A stretch of DNA of 64,000 nucleotides from Nocardia vulneris (lineage in GTDB: Bacteria; Actinomycetota; Actinomycetes; Mycobacteriales; Mycobacteriaceae), in NCBI RefSeq assembly GCF_001613425.1, contig NZ_BDCI01000004.1:62001-126000 (forward strand), written 5' to 3'. Below are positions 57,641-64,000 of the stretch, piece by piece. The notes beneath the pieces were generated by a model, which worked only from the letters and a program-made list of their open reading frames with translations, did not search any database and was not told the DNA's origin. Position numbers and translations under genes: made by a program. Within the stretch, counting starts at the first letter, position 1. Each line of letters starts with the position of its first letter.

Positions 57641-58320
57641 AGCGACGTGGAGCTGCCACGGAGTCGCGGGGCTCAACCGAAGGCACCCTGCCGCCAAAAG
57701 TGCCGCGATCCAATCGACGCCGAGCGTCCCTGGAGTCTCCACTTGCCACACGAACTGGGAACCAACGGGTTCCGCTCACGCAACTCCGGGCTGCCCCTCC
57801 CCACGTCATCACGCTGCGACACCATGCCCGACCTGACCGACCCCCACTGCACCGCAGAAGGACTCACCGCCGCCGCGGTCCGAGCCACCACGAATCCGCC
57901 GCCGGAGTCTCCGCACGCCACACGAACTGGGAACCAACGGGTTCCGCTCATGCAACTCCGGGCTTCCGCCACCCGACGTCACCACGCTAGCGACACCAAG
58001 CCCGACCTGACCGACATCCACTGCACCGCAGGAGGACTCACCGCCGCCGCGGTCCGAGCCACCACGAAACCACCGCCGAAGTCTCCGCACGCCACACGAA
58101 CTGGGACCCAACGGGTTCCCGCCCACGCAACTCCGGGCCTGAGCCGCCTGACCCAACGCCCTAGCGATGTCGTCCCCGATCTGGCTGGCACCGGCTGCGC
58201 CGCGATCGCGGACTCGCCGCTGCCGACGCGGTCCAAGCCCCGCGAAGCCACCGCCGAAGTTTCCACACGCCACACGAACTGGGGCTCAGGGATTCCATTC
58301 ATGCAACTCCCGGCCTCGGC
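57641..58320. repeat. Degenerate tandem repeat, units of 172-178 bp
   Basis: The word CACACGAACTGGG recurs at 57747, 57919, 58093 and 58271 and the DNA between the copies is largely similar, including a shared block ACTCACCGCCGCCGCGGTCC. The array runs up to and slightly into the 3' end of the large minus-strand gene ending at 58299. The reading frames across it are not convincing as genes. Confidence 0.8.
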
Positions 58321-61019
58321 CGCCTGACCCACCGGGCCAACTGTGCCGAGCCGGACCTGGCCAGGAACAATTGTGCTGCGGTTGCCGGACTCGCTGGTGC
58401 CTGGTCGGGTGCGGTGGGCAAACGCGCATCCAGGGGGTACACGGGTTGACGCCGCGGATCCCATGCCGCGGTCATTGGCGAGAAGTCGACGCCGCCCCGA
58501 AAGTTGGCTGCAGCGAACAACTCTCGGGCGCTCAGCGGCAGGATCGCACCGCGTCGCGTCGCCTGTTCCACCACCTCGATCACCATCGCGACGACCTCGG
58601 CCGTTTCCGGACTTCGGCTGTGTCTGCCGCTGCGCCGCTCGCCGGGACGATAGATCCGCACCAGGCGGCCCGCCTCGTCGTGCTCGACCATCGTCACCGC
58701 ACTCACCAGCCCGTAACCCGTTCGAGCCGGGGCCGCGGACACTCGCCACGCGACGGCGTACACCGCCGGTTGCAACTCGGTGACCGCACGGGTACCCGCG
58801 GGCCCCAGATGCACCAACTCCCCACGCTCACCATAGATCCCGAGCACGCCGGACTCGGTGAACACGATGTCGCCGGGCCGCACCGCCAGATGTCGCAGCG
58901 CGACCGCCATGACCGGCAGCTCGAACCGGATCTCGGCGGGCAACGGCAGGTCGATCGCCTCGAACGCCGCACGCACCAGCCACGCCTGCGGCCCCTCATA
59001 CGGAAACACCAGCCGATCAACCGCCCGCAGCGCCGCCAAGCCCGGCACCGCTGCCCGCCCCGCAACCTCGACCAGCCGACTCGCCGCACCCATCGCCCGC
59101 TCGTAAGCTGCGACAACCTGTTCCGTCGATCGTGGCCCCTCCGACTCTCCTGCCAACCCCGCGACCGGTGGCTCTTCCGCCGACCACGAACCCTCCGGCC
59201 GTTCCGTAGACTGCCGCACCTCGAGTTCTTCCGCCGACCTCCAGCCCTCCGGCTCTCCCGCCATCCACGGCCTGTCCAACTCGCCCGCCCTCCACAGCAG
59301 TTCCGGCGATTCCGCCGACCGCGATCCGTTCGACTGTTCCGCAGACCGCCGCCCTCCCGCCGACCACCGGCCCTCCGACTCTCCCGCCATCCACGCCGTT
59401 TCCGGCGATCCCGCCGACCGCGATCCGTTCGACTGTTCCGCAGACCGCCGCCCTCCCGCCGACCACCGGCCCTCCGACTCTCCCGCCATCCACGCCGTTT
59501 CCGGCGATCCAGCCGGCCGCGATCCGTTCGACTGTTCCGCAGACCGCGGCCTTCCCGCCGACCACCGGCGCTCCAACTCTCCCGCCATCCACAGCGGTTC
59601 CGGCGATTCCACCGGTCGCGAACCCTTCGACGGTTCCGCAGACCGCGGCCCTTCCGGCGACCACCGGTCCTCCGGCTCTACCGGCGACCACCGGCCTATA
59701 AGCCCTTTCGCCGACCACGAACCTTCCAGCTTCTCCGCCGGCCACGAAGTCTTCGATGCTTCTGCCCGCCAATTGTCCGCTGGCTCGTCTGCCGACCGGG
59801 GACCTCGTGGCGCCGGCGCCGATGACCGACTTACCGGTTGCGCGGCGTCGTGCTCCGGCGGATCGACGAAATGGGGTGGCGCGACGTCCGCGGGGCACGG
59901 CGCGATGTGCACCGGCCGCAGCGGCCGGTCCGGGATCCGCCGGTTGGGGTCCGGCCCCGCGCTCGGGAGGTCCGGCCTGCTTTCCAGGGGCACCGACGGC
60001 CAGGTGATGCGGCGCGTCATGCGAATTCGATCGGGCTGTACCGGTTGGGGATTCGGGTCGCCGGTGCCGAGCAACAGTGCCGTGCCGTTCCCTGCGTACA
60101 GGGCGAAGCCGCCGTCGAGCCGGATGAGAATGTCGCCTGGCTCGGCCTGGTCCCACGGCACCTGCACTCCGGCTTCGGCCTGCTCGCCGGCCCGCGTGTG
60201 CAGGGCGATGCCGGCCGCGGCATATCCTCGGCGCACCAGCCTCGCCGCAGCGGTGGGATCGTCGTGCCGCACACCGCTTTCGAGTTCCGCGCGCACCATC
60301 CGCAAGGCCATGCGGCCCGGCGAGATCCGTACGCCCGAATCCCGTACGGCACTGCCCACCCACCGGCCGGAGCGGTCAGGCGGCGAGGCATCGGCCGCTT
60401 TGCGCGCGCCCGGCTGCCACGCTTCCGCCGCGAACGGCTCGTACACCGCAGGCGACAGCAACGTGATGAACTGCTGGCCGACCGCAGCGAAACCTGTTCG
60501 GGGCAAGCATGTTCGCGCCAATCCGTGCCATGGACCCGGACGGTCGGGCGCGCCGAGGCCGGTGCCCTCCGACCCACCGTATTCCGGCGCTCCGCTGATC
60601 GGCGTGGTGGCGCTCGCGGATCGTCCGGGTGCGTGGCCGCCCGGGGCTTCCGTCGGGGACGGATGCTGCTTGCGCGGGCCGGGCTTGCCCGCCTCCGGAT
60701 ACCTGCGCCTGATCTCCGCACAGCGCTCGACCGCGAACCGCACCAGCTCGGACTCGAGGCCGCAGTGCACCAGATACCGTTGCAGAAGTTCAGGTTTGGG
60801 GAAGCTCGAGTAGTCCGGGGCACCGGCGTAGTTGTACACCGTCTGCTTGCCGGGCCGGCCCGCGCAGCGTTTCACGATGTCCGCCCTGGACCGTCCCGAG
60901 TCGCGCTGCGCCGCCGCGGTCATCGCCAGGAACTCGACGCGCAGATCCGGGTAGGCGGCCGCGTCGAGGTCGAGGGTGCAGCCCAATTCGGCGCCCAGCC
61001 GCGCCAACTCGGCGCTCAA
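58299..61019 (-). CDS. Large HTH protein with repeat region, 906 aa
   Basis: The N-terminal 100 residues look like a helical DNA-binding domain (RSRADIVKRCAGRPGKQTVY, SFPKPELLQRYLVHCGLESE). Around residue 250-330 a beta-barrel-like module follows (QAEPGDILIRLDGGFALYAG), and a similar one recurs near the end (RPGDIVFTESGVLGIYGERG), resembling NlpC/P60 barrels without a visible Cys-His pair. Between them lies a 33-residue repeat (99-bp DNA units) rich in Ser, Gly, Trp and Glu. A TTG at 61019 is the only start after an in-frame stop. The C-terminus borders the 174-bp tandem array. Function unknown. Confidence 0.68.
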   Translation of the reverse strand: MSAELARLGAELGCTLDLDAAAYPDLRVEFLAMTAAAQRDSGRSRADIVKRCAGRPGKQTVYNYAGAPDYSSFPKPELLQRYLVHCGLESELVRFAVERCAEIRRRYPEAGKPGPRKQHPSPTEAPGGHAPGRSASATTPISGAPEYGGSEGTGLGAPDRPGPWHGLARTCLPRTGFAAVGQQFITLLSPAVYEPFAAEAWQPGARKAADASPPDRSGRWVGSAVRDSGVRISPGRMALRMVRAELESGVRHDDPTAAARLVRRGYAAAGIALHTRAGEQAEAGVQVPWDQAEPGDILIRLDGGFALYAGNGTALLLGTGDPNPQPVQPDRIRMTRRITWPSVPLESRPDLPSAGPDPNRRIPDRPLRPVHIAPCPADVAPPHFVDPPEHDAAQPVSRSSAPAPRGPRSADEPADNWRAEASKTSWPAEKLEGSWSAKGLIGRWSPVEPEDRWSPEGPRSAEPSKGSRPVESPEPLWMAGELERRWSAGRPRSAEQSNGSRPAGSPETAWMAGESEGRWSAGGRRSAEQSNGSRSAGSPETAWMAGESEGRWSAGGRRSAEQSNGSRSAESPELLWRAGELDRPWMAGEPEGWRSAEELEVRQSTERPEGSWSAEEPPVAGLAGESEGPRSTEQVVAAYERAMGAASRLVEVAGRAAVPGLAALRAVDRLVFPYEGPQAWLVRAAFEAIDLPLPAEIRFELPVMAVALRHLAVRPGDIVFTESGVLGIYGERGELVHLGPAGTRAVTELQPAVYAVAWRVSAAPARTGYGLVSAVTMVEHDEAGRLVRIYRPGERRSGRHSRSPETAEVVAMVIEVVEQATRRGAILPLSARELFAAANFRGGVDFSPMTAAWDPRRQPVYPLDARLPTAPDQAPASPATAAQLFLARSGSAQLARWVRRPRPGVA
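59260..59660. repeat. Coding minisatellite, 99-bp period
   Basis: The marker GATCCGTTCG occurs at 59323, 59422 and 59521, with GAACCCTTCG at 59620, exactly 99 bases apart. Two to three units are almost identical. Each encodes 33 residues with RSAEQSNGSR and SPETAWMAGESEGRW, so the reading frame is kept when units are gained or lost. Confidence 0.9.
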
Positions 61020-62377
61020 TGCGACGAAAAGCGGTCAGTGACACCTGAATCCGGACGTAGCGCATGATCGATCCCCGCGAAACGCCCAGCTCTCCGGACA
61101 AGACCGGTCACGTCAACTCCTCAACCTGTGGAACGGAGGAGTCCGCGGGCCGCGAACCGATCACCTCGATCGGTATCTCCTGGGTCGGGATCCATCACCA
61201 GATGGGTTCCCGCCCGACGAGCATCGCGTGCCCCGCGAACCCCCAAAGCATTGTGGGTGCAGCCCAATTCAGGGACTTCTGCGACGCAGTGCGCTACCAG
61301 CCAGTTACGGTTGGCGCGGCCCCCCACTGCACCGGGGGCTGCCACCAGTCTCCCACTCCGGAACGTTCCTCGGCCACCCTTCGCGAGCAAAAATCACAAA
61401 TGTGTAACTACGCCTCGAACGCGCCGGGCGCTCGCTCTTGCAAATGCCGTCGACCAGCGGTTTACCTCCGATGAACAGACCACCGAACTCAGCCCCGAAT
61501 CGACCAGCAGTGCCCAAATGGACAGATACGTTGCGCGCCAACACATGTATCTGTGCATTGCACACCCTTCCCGGCAATGCACACAGTGCAACCTCTTCTG
61601 AACCGATCGACCAGCACCCCCAGGCCGCATCCCCATACCGAGCACGACACCCTTATCAGCAACAGCAGAGCGACCGGGACGGTCGTCCGGGGTGACCTCG
61701 ATCAGCGCGCGGGCGATGGCCAGACACAGGGCGCCGGCCTGTCCCGACGGGCCGCCGCCGACCGGGCGTGGATGCCGAAACTCACGACAGATACGCGACC
61801 CAGAGAGCTAAACGCCAAGGCGGCTATACCCCGAGGCGAAGGCAACCTACCCGCGACGACATAGCCGACGCGCACACTCCGGCCTGACGGCCCATCAGAC
61901 CATCCCGGCGCTGGAAACTCGTTGCTGAACAACAGATCTCGTGCAAGTTTCCGATCGGCCACGACACCGAATCAGCGGCAAGCTGCGCTTCCTCGCCCCA
62001 AGTCCCCGCCGCCCACACCGTCATTTGAAGACGCTGAACCACGTCGGGAAAGCAGACTCCGTATGCAGAGCAGACCGCCACGAACGAGCGGGCCCGTCCA
62101 CAGTACGACCTTCGTCCTATACGCGGACTACGCCACGACCCCGGCACCGCACCGCACCGTTCCCTCGGCCACGCACGCCGCATCGGCAGAGGTTACGGCC
62201 GCAGCAGGAGGTGCCACGCCAACGCAGTGCGCGTCAGGTACCGCACGGTGCAGGCTGCGTCGGCAACGCATGCTGCCGCAACGAAACACGTTGCGGCAGC
62301 AGTGTGGACTGCGGCACTGACGCAGGTCTTGCCTGCAATGCGCGTTGCGGACCAACGCGGGTTACTGCGCGAACTAT
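61020..62377. other. Intergenic stretch without a supported gene
   Basis: Short frames on both strands have no recognisable domain. From about 62,180 the composition is repetitive (GCGGCAG and TGCGG words), similar to the low-complexity 3' end of the kinase gene, and may be a degenerated continuation of it. Confidence 0.4.
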
Positions 62378-64000
62378 TCAGGCACCGTTGCAAACGCAAG
62401 CCCATGCTGAGGGTGCGGGCTGGGGCGGCGGCGCGAACATCGTCCCTCGTGCGAACATCGTCCCTCGTGCGGACTTGGTCCACGGTGCGGGCTGCGGCGG
62501 CGACGCACGCTGGGGTAGCGGGACAGGCTGCGGCAGCGGTGTGGGCTGTGGCGCTGGTGCAGTTCGCGTCGGCAATGCGCATTGTGTCCACGGTGCAGGT
62601 GGCGCGGAGAAGGCCGGCATCGCATACGCCGACCACGTCGAGGGTGGGGGTTGCGGCGGCAGCATGAGCTTCATCGCAGGGGTGATCGCCGGCGGAAGCA
62701 CTGACCCCGTCGGCGAACCAAACCGTGTCGGCCATCGGAACTCCGCCTGCGGTGCGGTCCGCACCTGCGGGACAAGCGTCGGCACCCCGGACTGCGGCGC
62801 CGGCGTGACCTTCGTTGGAGGAGTGATCTCCGGCGAAAGCGCAAGCCTCGTCGGCGAAACAGACTGCGCCGACCAACCGGGCCCCACCTGCGGGACAGAC
62901 CGCACCCGCGAAGCGAGTTGCATCGGCACCTCAGGCTGCGGCGGCAGCATGACACTTGTCGCAGGGGCGATCTCGGGCAGAAATGCTGACTGGGTCCGCG
63001 TAACAGACCGCGTCGGCGATTTCGGCCCCGCCTGCGGTGTAGACGGCGCTCCGGCCCCTGGCCGTGGCGCAGACCGTGACGAGGCTCCCGACCCCGTCCA
63101 CGATGCAGATCCCGGGGACGCTTCGTGCCCACCGAACGGCGCAGACCGCGACGGCACTCCCGACACCATCCGCCGTGCAGATCCCGGCGTCCCTCCGGAC
63201 CCCATCGACGGCGCAGACGGTAGTGGCGCTCCGGAAACCACCGGTCGCGCAGACCGTGGCGCCCCGCCGGGCCTCAGCTGCGGCGCAGACTGTCGCGGCG
63301 CGGACTGTGGCATCGGTGCGGGCTGGGGCAGCAGAACGGGCGGGGTCTGCGGTCGCGGAGTTGCGCCGAGGGCCGCGCGGGCGGCGCGGGCCAGGGCGGT
63401 CGCGGTCGGAAAGCGTTCGGCGGCAACCTTTGCCATGCCTCGACGGATTACGGCGTCCATGGCGGGCGGGACCGTCGGCCGCAGTGTGCTGGGGCGCGGC
63501 GGCGGATCGGTCAGTTGGCGGTGGATCACCTCGCCTGTGGTCGCGGCGGGAAATGGCGGCAGACCGGTGAGTGCTTCGAAGAGCACGCCGGTGAGCGCGT
63601 AGATATCGGAGCCGGCGGTGACGGAGGTGGTCGTGAAACGCTCCGGTGCTCGATACGCGCAGGCTTCGACGCTGGCTCCGGGCCCGGAATCGGCGGCCGG
63701 GTGGGCGATTCCGAAATCGCTGAGATAGGCGGCACCACCGGGGGTGAGCAGGATGTTGGCCGGTTTCACGTCGGCGTGGACCAGCCCGACCGCGTGCGCG
63801 GCGTCCAACGCGGCAGCTACCTGTTCGATAACGGACACCGCCTGTTCCGCGGTGACCGGACCGCGTCGCAGCACGGTGTGCAGGTCGGTGCCGTCGATCA
63901 AACGCGTGGCGGCGAACAGCACGCCGTTGATCACACCCCAGTCGTGGATCGGGACGATGTACGGCGCGGCGAGCTGTGCGGCGAGCGCGGTCTGCCTGCG
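62378..64000 (-). CDS. Ser/Thr protein kinase, partial
   Basis: The frame is open to the window edge, so the N-terminal part with the Gly-rich loop and Lys is missing. Visible kinase motifs: VGLVHADVKPANILLTPGGA (catalytic loop, HxDxKPxN), YLSDFGIAHP (DFG), AYRAPERF (APE) and DIYALTGVLFEALTGLPPFP. It fits the bacterial PknB class. After about 210 visible residues a long Pro/Ser/Ala-rich low-complexity tail with imprecise repeats follows (VSGAPLPSAPSMGSGGTPGS), without a membrane helix. The final part encodes a duplicated 18-bp unit (RGTMFARGTMFA). Confidence 0.88.
   Translation of the reverse strand, partial: RRQTALAAQLAAPYIVPIHDWGVINGVLFAATRLIDGTDLHTVLRRGPVTAEQAVSVIEQVAAALDAAHAVGLVHADVKPANILLTPGGAAYLSDFGIAHPAADSGPGASVEACAYRAPERFTTTSVTAGSDIYALTGVLFEALTGLPPFPAATTGEVIHRQLTDPPPRPSTLRPTVPPAMDAVIRRGMAKVAAERFPTATALARAARAALGATPRPQTPPVLLPQPAPMPQSAPRQSAPQLRPGGAPRSARPVVSGAPLPSAPSMGSGGTPGSARRMVSGVPSRSAPFGGHEASPGSASWTGSGASSRSAPRPGAGAPSTPQAGPKSPTRSVTRTQSAFLPEIAPATSVMLPPQPEVPMQLASRVRSVPQVGPGWSAQSVSPTRLALSPEITPPTKVTPAPQSGVPTLVPQVRTAPQAEFRWPTRFGSPTGSVLPPAITPAMKLMLPPQPPPSTWSAYAMPAFSAPPAPWTQCALPTRTAPAPQPTPLPQPVPLPQRASPPQPAPWTKSARGTMFARGTMFAPPPQPAPSAWACVCNGA

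Noticed and set aside
57641..58320. CRISPR array
   Set aside because: Units are 172-178 bp and similar along their length instead of short repeats with unique spacers. No cas gene is present.
59260..59660. CRISPR-like periodicity of 99 bp
   Set aside because: The period keeps the reading frame of a long protein and the whole unit is repeated, as in a coding minisatellite.
61020..62377. Several 80-150-codon frames on both strands
   Set aside because: They overlap each other, have no recognisable motif, and their composition follows the low-complexity DNA next to the kinase gene.

Overview
The window is high-GC actinobacterial DNA, most likely Nocardia or a close relative in the Mycobacteriales. 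The chromosomal part on the right keeps the gene order nei - rpiB - CPWC mycothiol-type reductase - pepN - DUF5130 - ctaJ, which is also known around Rv2464c-Rv2468c of Mycobacterium tuberculosis. Other genes, such as an M48 peptidase, an ECF42-type sigma factor and purC, are interspersed.

Three blocks can be told apart. (1) About 1-28,520 is one end of a siphovirus-type prophage. Almost all its genes lie on the minus strand and overlap by 1-8 bases. Going leftward they run from a divergent repressor/Cro switch with CCATATGG operators (26.8-26.95 kb), through an excisionase-like protein, an antirepressor, many small zinc-binding proteins, a WhiB-like regulator, an exonuclease/ERF recombination pair, HNH nucleases, a divergent C5 DNA methyltransferase and a replication initiator, to the large terminase and a portal protein cut by the window edge. 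A second switch with two TGTAGA-N4-TCTACA operators lies at 6.0 kb. The prophage abuts the 3' end of tRNA-Gly(TCC), the expected attachment site. Its integrase is not in the window.

(2) About 28.6-30.8 kb is host DNA with a GGDEF diguanylate cyclase and the 3' part of a split nei gene. The nei gene (Nei/Fpg DNA glycosylase) is interrupted by a roughly 12.6-kb integrative element, 30,789-43,424. Removing the element and fusing at the shared 8-bp core GACCCCGG restores a continuous 270-residue Nei. The element carries its own complete 270-residue Nei, in which nearly every third codon base at the attachment site differs, so the host function is replaced. It also carries a single-chain nuclease-methyltransferase-specificity protein of low GC, a SLOG-like protein, a helix-turn-helix/TPR regulator, a transfer module (membrane protein, TraG/HerA-like ATPase, replication-relaxation protein) with a repeat-rich candidate origin between genes, and a large serine integrase. 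The integrase and the regulator each carry a one-base frameshift at a G run.

(3) About 43.4-64 kb is chromosome: the 5' part of nei, rpiB, M48 peptidase, CPWC reductase, FAD reductase, a DGPF protein with its ECF42 sigma factor, NUDIX hydrolase, purC, pepN, an NmrA-like protein and the DUF5130-ctaJ operon. From 56 kb on the DNA is rich in tandem repeats. It holds one large repeat-containing HTH protein and a Ser/Thr kinase truncated by the window edge.

Four probable one-base losses in G runs (8.7, 13.8, 35.8 and 42.7 kb) suggest either decay or homopolymer errors in the assembly.
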